Below, piece by piece: positions 34,879 through 59,559 of a stretch of DNA of 64,000 bases. Below the pieces are notes generated by a model. The model was not told where the DNA came from. It saw only the letters and a list, made by a program, of their open reading frames with translations, and did no database searches. The position numbers and the translations under genes were made by a program. How positions within the stretch are numbered: the first letter of the stretch is position 1; each line of letters begins with the position of its first letter. Origin of the DNA: Diphasiastrum complanatum (taxonomy: Eukaryota; Streptophyta; Lycopodiopsida; Lycopodiales; Lycopodiaceae); contig CM055108.1 in assembly GCA_029204225.1 (NCBI GenBank), positions 18,693,779 to 18,757,778 of the forward strand. Direction: 5' to 3'.

Positions 34879-35736
34879 GTGATTGGATGTAAATGGGTTT
34901 TTAAGCTAAAACTCAATATGGATGGAAATGTAAGCAAACACAAGGAAATGCTAGCTGCCAAAGGATATGCTCGAGCAAAGGGCATAGATTTTGAAGAAAC
35001 TTTTGCAGCCCTAGCCAAGATGGTCACAATAAGGTTACTTCTTGCACTTGCTTCACATTTCGGTTGGATGCTCTTTCAAATGGACGTTTCTAATGCATTC
35101 TTAAATGGTTATTTGGAAGAAGACATCTTCATGGAGCAGCCCCAAGGCTTCATCAAGCTCGGGATGGAAGGTAAAGTATGTCATCTTCAAAGGAGCTTAT
35201 ATGGTTTGAAGCAAGCATCAAGATCTTGGAATTCAAGACTTCATGATTTCTTAGTTTCTATTGAATTCACTCAAAATGAATATGATCCAACTTTGTACAT
35301 AATGTATGATGTAAATGGCATTGTAATTCTATTGATTTATCTAGATGACATCATCCTTAGTGGTGATAACATTGATGGTATTGAGAAAACCAAGAAAATT
35401 CTATCACGAGAATTTAAGATGGTAGATCTTGGTCAACTTCACTTTATATTGGGCATAGAAGTACTTAGAGGTTCAGATTTGATCTTCATTAGTCAAACTA
35501 AGTATGCTCAAAGTTTTCTCAATAGATTCAAGATGCAAGATTGCAAGCATGTAGAAACACCAATGGAGCAAGATGTAAAAGTGCTCAATAAAAGTGAGGA
35601 CGCATCCTTTATGGACATCACTCTTTATAGGCAACTTATAGGCTCCTTAATGTGGATCACCATAACTAAGCCTTATATATGTTTTAGTGTGTGTAGGCTA
35701 AGTCAATATATGCAAGATCCATTAGTGATACATTGA
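34879..35736 (+). pseudogene. Copia reverse transcriptase
   Basis: The frame starts IGCKWVFKLKLNMDG and has FQMDVSNAFLNGYLEEDIFM, LYGLKQASRSWNSRL, the catalytic YLDD (LIYLDDIILSGD), and YRQLIGSLMWITITKPYI. A frame break at about 34790-34880 separates it from the gag-integrase fusion, and a TGA at 35737 ends it before RNase H. Confidence 0.88.
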
Positions 35737-35782
35737 AAAAATGCTAAAAGGATCTTGAGATACATCTCGAGTACTCTAGATC

Positions 35783-36304
35783 ATGGAATTCTCTATAGAG
35801 GAGATGTCATTGATTTGCATGCCTTTATTGACTCGGATTTTGCAGGTGACAAAAAGGAATAGGAAGTCCACAAGCGCCTATGCAACATTCATTGGTGGAG
35901 GAGTAGTTTCTTGGTTGTCAAAGAAACAAAAAACCATTTCACTTTCTTCAACCGAAGCCGAGTATAAAGCTCTCACCACTACAACAAAGGAGCTATTATG
36001 GATCAAGAGGCTACTTATGGAGGTGAAAGTCATGAGTTTAGATGTTGTTCCAACTCTCTTCAATGACAACATTTCAGCCCAACACCTTGCAACCAATCTA
36101 ATCTTCCATGCAAGGTCAAAACATATTGAGATCTCTCATCATTTTGTGAGAGAGAAGGTGCAATCAAACGAGATATCTTTGGAGCATGTGGCAAGTAGTG
36201 AATGTATTGCTGATATCCTCACTAAACCACTTCAAAGAGCTGCATTTGAGAAGTTAAGATTAGCCCTATGGTTGATAAGCAAGTTTATGCTATTTTCAAA
36301 TTAG
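35783..36304 (+). pseudogene. Copia RNase H, frame-shifted start
   Basis: The correct register is entered at about 35855: RKSTSAYATFIGGGVVSWLS, SLSSTEAEYKAL, LFNDNISAQHL, HARSKHIEISHHFVREK, ADILTKPLQRAAFEKL. The first catalytic Asp segment (FIDSDFAGDKK) is in another register just upstream, so one extra base lies near 35850. The same site is shifted in the copy at 62.8-63.3 kb. Confidence 0.88.
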
Positions 36305-36317
36305 TTGTGAGGAGGAG

Positions 36318-36995
36318 TCTTAAATTTATAGAAGCTAGTTTGCACAATTACCACTTGTAAATGACTTTGAGGCCATGTTGTGGGATGTCACACGTGACAA
36401 AAGAATAGGATACCTTATTCTAAGTCAAATCATTAACCTAGATTTGGAATGGTACTTTTGGGATATGTCCAAAGAGTGCATAGATAGGGTAGAGAAAAAG
36501 TAAGAGCTAAAAATAACATTTTTCTCATTGTTTTTGGATCTCGAGGCATTGACTCTAAATAGGGTGGATCAAGTGGATATTTAGGTTAGATTTAGGGTTA
36601 TGTTATGATGAATACATTGAAGCCCTAATATGCTCAGATCTGAGCTCTACATGTATAAATATGTGATGGGATTTCCATCTAATTATGAGCAAAATCGAGA
36701 TTTTCCTTCTTGACTAGTTTGAGTCTATGATTTGATTGATGAATGCTATTGGCATATGATTCTTTTGTGATGATTGAATGAGTTTGGAGTTGTAGGTACA
36801 ATACACAGGCAGCATCAAGCCGTACTTTCACACATGTGAAGAGTTTTGGAGCTAATTCATGGAGTTCAAGCCAATATAAGCTAGGAATCAATGCATTGAT
36901 TAGTAATCTAGCTTCTAGATATTGTTTGGATCTTAAGTAGGTGCTTCTCCATCATTTCTAGGATCAAATGGGATTATTTTTCTGCATTTTTATCA
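36318..36995 (+). repeat. Copia 3' LTR (678 bp)
   Basis: It follows gaggaggag and ends TTTTTATCA. It begins TC rather than the usual TG, perhaps a point change. A tataaata box lies at about 36654. Confidence 0.8.
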
Positions 36996-37112
36996 GTTTG
37001 CATCTTAATCTTAGTGTAGATGCTGATTTTTCTACATTGGCAAGATTGGTGAGTTGTTTGTTTTTGTAACCAAAGATCGATTGTAGATTTGGATCTTAAT
37101 TGATCTCAAATC
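36996..37112 (+). repeat. LTR fragment related to 31763-32411, opposite orientation
   Basis: Shares gtagatgctgatttttctac, attgg, and aaccaaagatc with the reverse complement of 31775-31870. The + strand copia element therefore sits between two pieces of the same LTR family. Confidence 0.75.
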
Positions 37113-37764
37113 CTTACAGCTTCCATCTCCACATCTAATAGCACTGATACCATTATATCCGCCATAGAGAGGTTGCACACGCAAAGCAATGAGCAGATTA
37201 AAATGCTCACCACTGACCTTACCACGGTTGTTGATCAGAAGCTGAAGGGCTTGCAACCAGGACCTACCCACACCTATCCAAGGAGAGAATCCACGTGGTG
37301 TTCAGTAGATATTTCATGAATTATGCATCATTGCTTCTCTCGCTCACATGACACACTTCTCTTTAGGCTTAATTATAGAAGAGCTAAATAATTATTTTGG
37401 TTTTAGTGACAAAAAGAGCAAACAAACTTTGTAGAAGTCAACAAATGAAAATTGGCCAATTCGATCCTTACTCAAACAAACTCATGTGCTTTCTCATTTA
37501 TGAAGGTAAGTAAAAGAAGTGATTCTTTTGTAGTGAATATCAATTTGTAGATTGTGAACCATCTTTAGCCCCTCTTGGGTATTGGCCAACATTGCATTGC
37601 AACGGGGAGAGAGGCGCCGTAGGAACTAGAGGTTGAAATCTCGCCTGCTCATGCATTCAAAATCTTAAGGCATTCTCACACAAATATGTTGATGGTGGAC
37701 AACAACTTTTTTGTTTTTGAAATATCTCATATACAAGATATCTTCAAGACTTTTTCCACATGTC
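37113..37764. other. Spacer with a short coding-like stretch
   Basis: At about 37112-37310 the + strand reads ASISTSNSTDTIISAIERLH, then MLTTDLTTVVDQKLKGLQP, an open and protein-like stretch that may be a leftover gag N-terminus. It matches nothing I recognise. The remainder to 37764 shows nothing. Confidence 0.35.
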
Positions 37765-37769
37765 AGTTC
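37765..37769. repeat. Target-site duplication AGTTC (left)
   Basis: AGTTC precedes the LTR at 37770 and recurs at 44008-44012. Confidence 0.9.
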
Positions 37770-38506
37770 TGTGAAGAATTGAAAAAGATTATCTATGTTA
37801 GATATAGGGGTCTTATGTTTTTTACATCAAGCATCTAGGTGTAGGATGTTGATAGGAATAAATTTGGCATAGATGACAAATTATGCATTTCCACTTGTAA
37901 TGCCACTATTGAGCCAAAATAGAGTAAGAGGCTAAACACTTGCTAATTAGAGTGTAGACAACTGTAAAGTTTTTGTTTGATGAATTCCAAGAGGTCCAAT
38001 AGGATATAGAGGTGGAACCTTGTGAGGTCCAATAGGAAATTGAGGTGTGCTTGAATATAGTCCAATAGAATTAAGAGGTGCATAGATCAATGATCCAATA
38101 GGATCAAGAGGTGACAAAATGTGGTCCAATCATAGTTAAGCATAGTGGTAGCTCGTGGACCTACTAGTATCATTGTACTCCTCATTTTGAAATCAATTGA
38201 TTTGGTGATTTCATGGATTTTGTGAGTTTTTGGATTTCTAGCTTTCTCTCTCTACCCGAGAGCTCTTGATGCATTTTCTCTCTCTACCCAAGGAGAGCAG
38301 CTTGTTTTTACTTAGATTATTTTTTGAATACTTCCCACACGTGTGAGTGAGAGCTGGAAGTGATTGAATGCATGTAGTAGTGTGTTTTTGCCATAGGATT
38401 CAAGATTGATCTTGAATCTCAATCTAGTCTTGATCTTGGTGCATCTACACACCTTAGGAGATCACAAGTACATGTAGTGGACAGTCCACACGTGTGAAAA
38501 TCAACA
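37770..38506 (+). repeat. Copia 5' LTR (737 bp)
   Basis: Starts TGTGAAGAATTG and ends AATCAACA. CACACGTGTG occurs twice (38336-38345 and 38487-38496). Confidence 0.95.
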
Positions 38507-38519
38507 TGGTATCAGAGCC
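38507..38519 (+). other. Primer binding site (initiator Met tRNA)
   Basis: TGGTATCAGAGCC starts at the base after the 5' LTR. Confidence 0.95.
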
Positions 38520-39260
38520 TACCTAAGGTTACCATGCATTTTGATCCATCTAAGTGAAAAATTTTCATCAATCTCGAGCTAGAAATTGTCAGGCCCATTT
38601 TCCTAGCTATCTTGTTCAATCTTGGATCAAAAGAGATCAAAAGGACATTGATTGGGTCTGACCTGGTACTGTACGGAATCAGGTGCTCAGACACGTGTGA
38701 GGAACATCCAATTTCAGTTTGGAAGTTCTCTCTCATGTTTGATCCATTTATCTTGCTTGATAGCTTGTTTTGAAGCTATTTTTGTCTAGTTTTTGTTGCA
38801 ATCAGTTTCATTCCATTTGGTTGAGCCAATCAAAAGTTATAAGCTTTTGAAGAGGGTTAGGTAGGGCACCTAGACCTGGGTGGACACATTTGGTTTGGTC
38901 AAGAGATTGCTTGGTTGATCCAAAATCACAGTTGTATGCTTGCCAATCTCATCTATATGTGATCTAGGCACTGTTTTGAGATCTTAGCCATTTTGTTTCA
39001 TGCAATATCATTGTATTTGAGTCAAATTTGGTTTCTTAGTGTATTTCACACGTGCTAAGAGTGTTGGATCCTAACTTTGCCTATACTCCATCGTTTGATG
39101 TGAAATAGATCTTGTTTTAGAGTGATTTGTGTAGCTAGTGAGAATCAATTCACAAATTGTTGTAAGATCTTCATAGGAGGAGATAGTACTCAATTATTGG
39201 ATCCTATTGAAAGTGTGTAACAACATTTATTGTTCATCATCTGAGTTTTCTTCACTTCAA

Positions 39261-40376
39261 ATGTCTTCAATGGGTTCATCCTTGTTGGAACCAAGTGAAA
39301 GATTGACCACTTCAAATTATTCAATTTGGAAAATGAGGATGGAGTCCATCTTGATCCTTCAAGACGTGATGGACATAGTTATTGGCCTTGAAGAAGAACC
39401 ACAAGTTCTTCAAGAGGTTCAAAAATACAAAAAGAGAGCTAGGATGGCTCTCCACTACATTAAGATGAATGTCTCTAATGAGATATTGAGGGAGATAGGT
39501 ACTTGTACAACAACCAAAGAAGCTTGGGATTGTCTCAAGACTATCTATGAGGCTAAGAATACCTCTAGGCTTCTCACTCTTAGGAATCAAATCTTTCAAA
39601 GTAGCCAAAAGAGTGATGAGAGTGCATCTAGTTATGTTTTGAGAGTAAAAGATATTCATAGAGAGCTTGCTTGTATTGGTGATTCCATCAATCAAAATGA
39701 GCTAGTTCAAGTCATTCTCAATGGCTTGAGAAGTGAATTTGATAATCTTGTCCAATCCTATGCCATTAAGGAGGAGCTACCAAGTTTGGAGGCTCTCCAA
39801 AGTGTGCTGATTTCAGAAGAATCAAGACAAGAGTATAAGCTCTTGAGGATGGACAAGCTTTCTCTCACTCATAATGATGGCAAAGCTCTCTTTGCCAAGG
39901 ATAAGCACAAAGAGAGGAGCAAGAACCAACATCAACAATCCTCAAGCAAGGACAAAGTCAAATCCAAAGACAAAGATGAGGAGGAAGATGATTCCTCTAA
40001 TGCTTCATCATCCAAGCTCAAGAAGAAGAAGAAGATCAAGTGCTTTTATTGTGGCAAGAAAGGTCATTATGCCACCAATTGCTTCAAAAAGAAGAATCAA
40101 CTCAAGCAAGCCAATATTACCAATGAGAAGGAAGACACTATTGCAAGTGATGGAGAGGGATCTCTTATGGTCTCTAGTTTCTCATCTACTCCTTTCAAGA
40201 AGGACGACCTATGGTATATTGATAGTGGAGCCTCTTCACATATGTGTAGCTCCAAGGACTCTTTCTCTTCTATTGCACCTTATGATGGAGTGAAGAAATC
40301 AATATACACTGCAAATGATTTTGAATGTCCTATTGAAGGCATAGGGAAACATTCCCTTGAAGCTTGCATCCTCTAA
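39261..40376 (+). pseudogene. Copia gag and protease of the 37.8-kb element
   Basis: ATG at 39261 gives MSSMGSSLLEPSERL; the upstream in-frame extension is leader. Gag core: TTSNYSIWKMRMESILILQD and VILNGLRSEFDNLVQSYAIK. A basic/acidic spacer (KSKDKDEEEDD) precedes the zinc knuckle CFYCGKKGHYATNC at 40041-40082. The protease active site DSGASSHM is at 40221-40244. One extra A near 40347 (gggaaacattccc) shifts the frame, and a stop follows at 40374. Restoring that register is what gives the next entry. Otherwise the frame is intact. Confidence 0.93.
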
Positions 40377-42798
40377 AGTTCTTTCTCTCTCTAGAGCTCT
40401 TTATGTACCTAAGCTTACCAAGAATCTTATTAGTGTTGGCCAATTGCTTGATAATGGCCTTGATGTAAAATTCAATGTTGATACTTGCACTATCAAGAAG
40501 AATGATGAGATACTTGCATTAGGATCTAGATTTGGTGGCATCTATAAACCAGATCCAAATGAGTATGTGAATGCTTGTAATGTTGCTCTTGTGAACAAGC
40601 TCTCTATGGAGGAATTATGGCATAGGAGGTTGGGACATCCCAACTACAAATCCATGCTCTCTATGATCAAAGAATCCAAAGCTATTGGCTTGCCAAAGTC
40701 ATTCTCCAAGAAGATCAAGCCTTGTGAGGCTTGTGCTATTGCTAAATCTCACAAAAAGCCATTTACAAGATCTTCTATCAAAAGCAAGCATCCTTTGGAG
40801 TTAATCCACTCGGATGTGCATTTCTCATCAACTACAAGCAAGGGAGGAGCCACTTGTTTTGTTACTTTCATTGATGATTACACAAGATTCACTTGGATAT
40901 ATCTTCTTGCTTCAAAATCTATGGTGTTTGATCATTTCCTTATTTTCAAAGCCTATGTAGAGAAGCAATTCTCATTCAAGATTAAAGCTCTTAGAAGTGA
41001 TGGAGGTGGTGAATATATCTCCAATAAATTTCAAGACTTTTGTGAGCTTGAAGTCATTAAAAGAGAGTTTTCTTGTGCCTACTCTCCATCTCAAAATGGA
41101 GTGGCCGAGAGAAAGAATAGATCTCTATGTGAATGTGCAAAATCTATGAGAATTGAGGCATCTTTGCCCAAAGATTTTTGGGGAGAAGCCATTAATTGTG
41201 CAAATTATCTTTGCAATAGGCTCCCACATATAGCTCTTGGAGGAAAGTCACCATATGAAATCTTATTTTTGAAGAAGCCTAAGGTTGATCACCTTAGAGT
41301 TCTTGGATGCTTATGCTTTGTCCATATTCCCTTGGAAACAAGGAAGAAGGAAGATCCTAGTGCATGCAAAGGGATCATGGTTGGATACTCATCCACCAAG
41401 AAGGCCTATAGAGTCTTTATACTCTCTACTTCTCAAGTTATTGAAAGTAGAGATGTTGTCTTTCATGAAGATCAACACTCATCATTTGAAGAGGCCGAGA
41501 TCAAGAAATCTATGGATGCATCATCAATTATTGATTTTGAAGACAATCATGATGTGATGGGGTCGAGATTTGAAGAAGACTCTCCTCGGATTTTTTCACC
41601 AAGAAGATCCATGAGAGATAGATCCGAGCCTAAGAGGCTCTCATATGTTGACAAAGGCAAACAATTGTATCTTGATTCCACTAATTATGTTTTTTATGTC
41701 TCTCATGAAGAGCCAAAGAATGTACAAGAGGCACTCAATACCAAGGAGTGGTATGATGCCATGAAGCAAGAGTATGATGCATTGATCACCAACAATACTT
41801 GGGAGCTTGTGGATCCTCCTTCCAACAAGCATGTGATTGGTTGCAAGTGGGTATTTCGGATCAAGTTCAACCATGATGGCACCATCAACAAGCATAAAGC
41901 AAGATTATGTGCCAAAGGATTTGCTCAAATCCATGGTCTTGATTATGAGGAGACCTTTGCACCCGTTGCAAAGATGGTGACAATAAGAATTCTTATTTCT
42001 CTTGCTTGTTTTTTCAAGTGGAAGGTGTTCCAATTAGATGTATCCAATGCTTTTCTAAATGGTTATCTTGAGGAGGAGATCTATATGGAACAACCTCAAG
42101 GATTCATCAAGGATGAGTCCAAAGTGTGCTTGCTCTTCAAAAGTCTTTATGGACTCAAGCAAGCACCAAGATCATGGTATTCAAGACTTAACTCTTTTCT
42201 TATCTCACTAGGATTTACTCTTAGTGACTATGATCCTTCCATGTATCTAAAGTTTGTTGATAGCAATATTGTCATTCTTCTAATTTATGTTGATGACATT
42301 ATTCTTTGTGGAAGTTGTCTCAAGCTAGTTGATGAAACCAAGCTAGCACTTGGATGTGAGTTTAAAATGCAAGATCTAGGAGAGATACATTACATCCTAG
42401 GCCTAGAAATTGATTTTTATGAAAATCATGTCTTTATATGCCAATCTAGATATGCTCACTCTATGTTGAAAAAATTCCATATGGAAAATTCTAAGAGCAT
42501 AGATACTCCAATGGAGCAAATTGTAAAAGATCCTAATAAAGGTGATGAAAGATCCTTTGAGGACATCACACTTTTTAGGAGTCTTGTAGGCTCCTTGATT
42601 TGGCTTACCATTACAAGGCCCGATCTTAGTTTTTGTGTGCACAAATTGAGTCAATTTATGCAAGAACCTAAGATCCATCATTGGAAGATGGCCAAGAGGA
42701 TTTTAAGATATGTATCTTCATCTTGTGATTATGGTCTACTCTATAAAAGTGAAGATCTATCCATTATTGGCTACTCGGATTCGGACTTTGCAAAGTGA
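40357..42798 (+). pseudogene. Copia integrase and reverse transcriptase of the 37.8-kb element
   Basis: An 813-codon frame. It enters at the end of protease (LYVPKLTKNLISVGQLLDNG). Pre-integrase HHCC: LWHRRLGHPNYKSM…CEACAIAKSHKKPF. Integrase catalytic residues fall in HSDVHFSSTTSKGG, ALRSDGGGEY and SPSQNGVAERKNR (DDE). The linker has SPRRSMRDRSEPKRL. RT motifs: VFQLDVSNAFLNGYLEEEIY, LYGLKQAPRSWYSRL, and catalytic YVDD (LIYVDDIILC). The frame ends at the start of RNase H (GYSDSDFAK then TGA at 42796) through one extra base. Confidence 0.94.
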
Positions 42799-43252
42799 CA
42801 AAATGGATCGAAAGTCTATTAGTGCATACACTATCTTTCTTGGAGGCAATCTAATATCTTGGCTTTCCAAAAAGCAAGATACTATATCTCTCTCTTCATG
42901 TGAGGCCGAGTACAAAGCACTCACTACAACTACCAAAGAAGTGCTTTGGATCAAGAGGTTATTAATGGAACTAAAGTGCATCAAGGAGGATGATCTACCA
43001 ATGATCAAGTGTGATAACATCTCGGCCCAAGCTCTTGCCAATAATCCCATATTTCATGCAAGAAGCAAGCACATAGAAGTGGCACACCATTTTGTGAGAG
43101 AAAAGCTTATTGGAGGAGAAATCTATTTGGAGCATGTCAACTCGTCCTCTTGTATTGCCGATCTACTCACCAAGCCTTTGAGCAAAAGTGCTTTCATCAA
43201 GCATAGATCTAATCTTGGAGTTATATCAAGATCAATGCTCAAATCTTCATAG
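42710..43252 (+). pseudogene. Copia RNase H of the 37.8-kb element
   Basis: Continuation of pol in another register from about 42797: DKMDRKSISAYTIFLGGNLI, SLSSCEAEYKALTTTT, KCDNISAQALANNP, ARSKHIEVAHHFVREK and the tail SSCIADLLTKPLSKSAFIKH. It ends just before the polypurine tract. The first catalytic Asp (SDSDF) is in the preceding frame, so RNase H is produced only if the shift near 42796 is bypassed. Confidence 0.92.
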
Positions 43253-43270
43253 ATAATTTTTTAGGAGGAG

Positions 43271-44007
43271 TGTGAAGAATTGAAAAAGATTATCTATGTT
43301 AGATATAGGGGTCTTATGTTTTTTACATCAAGCATCTAGGTGTAGGATGTTGATAGGAATAAATTTGGCATAGATGGCAAATTATGCATTTCCACTTGTA
43401 ATGCCACTATTGAGCCAAAATAGAGTAAGAGGCTAAACACTTGCTAATTAGAGTGTAGACAAGTGTAAAGTTCTTGTTTGATGAATTCCAAGAGGTCCAA
43501 TAGGATATAGAGGTGGAACCTTGTGAGGTCCAATAGGAAATTGAGGTGTGCTTGAATATAGTCCAATAGAATTAAGAGGTGCATAGATCAATGATCCAAT
43601 AGGATCAAGAGGTGACAAAATGTGGTCCAATCATAGTTAAGCATAGTGGTAGCTCGTGGACCTACTAGCATCATTGTACTCCTCATTTTGAAATCAATTG
43701 ATTTGGTGATTTCATGGATTTTGTGAGTTTTTGGATTTCTAGCTTTCTCTCTCTACCCGAGAGCTCTTGATGCATTTTCTCTCTCTACCAGAGGAGAGCA
43801 GCTTGTTTTTACTTAGATTATTTTTTGAATACTTCCCACACGTGTGAGTGAGAGTTGGAAGTGATTGAATGCATGTAGTAGTGTGTTTTTGCCATAGGAT
43901 TCAAGATTGATCTTGAATCTCAATCTAGTCTTGATCTTGGTGCATCTACACACCTTAGGAGATCACAAGTACATGTAGTGGACAGTCCACACGTGTGAAA
44001 ATCAACA
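43271..44007 (+). repeat. Copia 3' LTR (737 bp)
   Basis: Identical to the 5' LTR except for about seven substitutions. Followed directly by AGTTC (44008-44012). Confidence 0.95.
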
Positions 44008-44012
44008 AGTTC

Positions 44013-44469
44013 TTGAACATTCCGGCCACATGGATCAATGTCATTTAGATAGGGGCTGGCTTTTGCCTTCTTCAATGCTTTATTGGCATGCAAAATACAG
44101 CTATATCAAGGTGGTAATTACCATTTGGTTGTGGGTTATTGTGATGAGATGCCTTGATTTGTTATTGGAAAAAAATTTCTTTACATCCAGCCTTCACCAA
44201 TGCAAGGACTCAACATCAAAAGCTCCTCTCATATATGCTCACAACTCTTGGTATTGATGTATATTTTTTGAAGCTACAAACGATGATAGATTGGAGGTTG
44301 ATATTGTCCTGCCCACCTGCCAAAAGCAAAAGAATAGTTCCTCACATACAAGTATCTATAGATCTGATGGCCTTTGTGGGTAGTAAAATTATCGCAAGTT
44401 CTAAATTGATCCAGCAAGTGATACTAGCAGTGAGAAAACACTGTCAGTTATGCTCAAAAAGCTAGAGAG
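44013..44469 (-). other. 3' flank/UTR of the crotonase gene
   Basis: No protein-like frame. By position it should include the 3' UTR of the - strand hydrolase gene ending at 44470. The polyadenylation site is not evident by eye. Confidence 0.35.
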
Positions 44470-57713
<13,244 letters not shown>

Positions 57714-58300
57714 TTTCTTGCTTAAAAGCACAACAAACTCTTTCATAAGTGACACTAATTAAACAAAAACTTAACCTTTAACATATTTTCTTAAGCAGAA
57801 TACTTCGTACATTATGAAAGAAAGGTGCACTGTCAACGTCTTTTGAAATTGGTTTTAGAAAAAAATGTATATGCAATCCAATTCTCAAATGTGCACTCTC
57901 TTTGAGCTACCTTTGCTAAAAAAATAAAATTGGATAAGGTTTTTGACTTGAGGTAACTACTCGTTGTGTAAGAGGGTGAATTTGACTAATATCACTAAGT
58001 TGAAAATGGGTATCAAAGACTACAATCATATGCTACAACAAACAACTTCTCTTCAAAACTTATATCAATACAACCTACTTTCTCAAATATATGAGAACAA
58101 GAACCTTTTACAATACACCTTCGTGGAATTTTCATAGCCCATTATGAGGCGATACTCCTTGCTTTAATTTGTGGAGATTAGCTTCTGAGCATTATGAGCA
58201 TAATGCCCTTTTCACAATGGACATTATAATAGTAAAAAAAATGTTCTCTTAAATATCCTCATGAAGGTGAGAATACGAGAATACCTCCCATCAAGACAAA
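57714..58300 (-). promoter_or_regulatory. Upstream region of the crotonase gene
   Basis: No frame of note. It should contain the promoter and 5' UTR of the - strand gene starting at 57713. No TATA box could be assigned with confidence. Confidence 0.3.
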
Positions 58301-58312
58301 AGTGTTGGACCG

Positions 58313-59320
58313 TCAATGTGTATGCACCAAGTTCAAAAACACGAAAAGGAGAATCCAAAGGGACTTTGCTTAGGGTCAAGCTCGGCGTTTTGGGCTGTTA
58401 GTCCTTCAACCCCCTCTGCCCCCTGCCCGGGCAGTTGGCGAAAAGCCCTTAGCTCCTAGAAAAAAAAAGGGGGGGCCTTAGCACCAGGCTAGACCCTATA
58501 CTAAAGGCTCTCCCACAAGCCTTTACCCTTAGCCTTGCCTTACATTGAAGGTGCATTCTTCGCTTTTTTCCACTTTACCAACAGATCTGGATAGAGTCTG
58601 CCTGATCCACCTTCATCAGCTCTGTGATAAGAGAGTAGCTACAGATCTGGAAAAATTCTAGTTGATCAGCTGATAAACAAGTAGCTTACTTGCATGCAGA
58701 AATGATGGTCTGCAGCTGATTAATTAAGGAGAGGCTCTAAAGAGCAATCAAGTTTGGAATGGCATGCAATATTCAGGTTTCTGGGCTGTTCTCAGATTAC
58801 AGCATCAATCAGCAGTGGGAGTGTCTCCGACATAGCTCTCAGCAACTGATTATTGGCATAAGCAGTCAGGACACAGCTATGCAAGCCATCAGAGGTGGTG
58901 ATTAACCAAAGAAGCAGGACCTTATCATTTTGCTGGTTATTGGTGCAAAAGCGTCTATTTAAAAGGAGGGAGAGCGACAGATCCGACGTGCATGATCACC
59001 AGCAAATTCATAATTGGTGAAGCATAACCAGGGAAGGAGAGACTCTTCTGGCGGCATTCATACTCTTCCAAGTTTTTCTTTCTCATAAAATACTCTAAAA
59101 TAATTCGGCAATAACATTATTTCTCCCGGTATGACCCGCTCTGCACTATGACTCAGTCTGCACTTACCATTTCTTTATGCAGTAGTCAAGTCATAAAATA
59201 CTAATCAATGATCACCCAGTACAAGAAAACAAATCAATCAACAGCTGCATTATTTAGACTGGAATTCAAGGACAAGCCCAACTTCCAGGCTCCACTACTC
59301 CAGCATATTAGTTTGGAATG
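58313..59320 (+). repeat. Possible LTR remnant
   Basis: It starts near tgttggaccgtcaatgtg. A tatttaaaagg promoter-like box at about 58957 is followed by ccagggaaggagagactctt and pyrimidine-rich sequence, the layout of a plant LTR U3/R region. There is also a GC-rich patch at 58385-58450. No partner LTR, primer site or polypurine tract is seen. Confidence 0.3.
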
Positions 59321-59439
59321 AAGGACACGTATTCTGAGCTCATAGCTAAATTTGTAACAATCTATAACATAGCAGCATCACAACAAACAACAACAACGTG
59401 CTTGTGACAGCGTGCAACAATTGTCTAGATTTTTCAGCT

Positions 59440-59550
59440 CAATTACTTACCACTAGTCTGACTACTATCATCAAAGACAACAATCAAGCTTTACATATAC
59501 ACACACTAGTCTTAGCAATATCATCAAAGACAACAATTAAGCTCTAAACA
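59440..59550. repeat. Short tandem duplication (about 60 bp)
   Basis: The words ctagtct, atcatcaaagacaacaat and aagct recur in the same order at 59454 and 59507. Confidence 0.7.
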
Positions 59551-59559
59551 TACAAGGGC

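Larger units (their letters stand above)
32412..36995 (+). mobile_element. Copia element, internally deleted, 5' LTR truncated
   Basis: Left LTR 32412-33002 lacks the first 95 or so bases found in the right LTR 36318-36995; both end TTTTTATCA. The primer site TGGTATCAGAGCC (33003-33015) and the polypurine tract gaggaggag (36309-36317) are in place. Between them gag is fused in frame to the end of integrase, followed by RT and RNase H. Knuckle, protease and integrase core are gone. A target duplication cannot be checked, since the left end was lost where LTR 31763-32411 abuts it. Confidence 0.85.
37770..44007 (+). mobile_element. Near full-length young copia element
   Basis: 6238 bp with LTRs 37770-38506 and 43271-44007, both exactly 737 bp, and AGTTC target duplication. 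The primer site TGGTATCAGAGCC (38507-38519) and polypurine tract aggaggag (43263-43270) are adjacent to the LTRs. Gag, protease, integrase, RT and RNase H are all present in copia order. Two single-base shifts (near 40347 and 42796) break the polyprotein. I count about seven LTR differences, roughly 1%, so insertion was recent. It lies about 460 bp beyond the stop codon of the crotonase gene. Confidence 0.96.

Noticed and set aside
38512-38736. 74-codon - frame in the copia leader
   Set aside because: Antisense to the leader after the primer site and not conserved in the sister elements.
40357-42798. Treating the 37.8-kb copia as a fully functional element
   Set aside because: Two single-base shifts break gag-pol. 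These might be real or sequencing errors, but the sequence as given is not intact.
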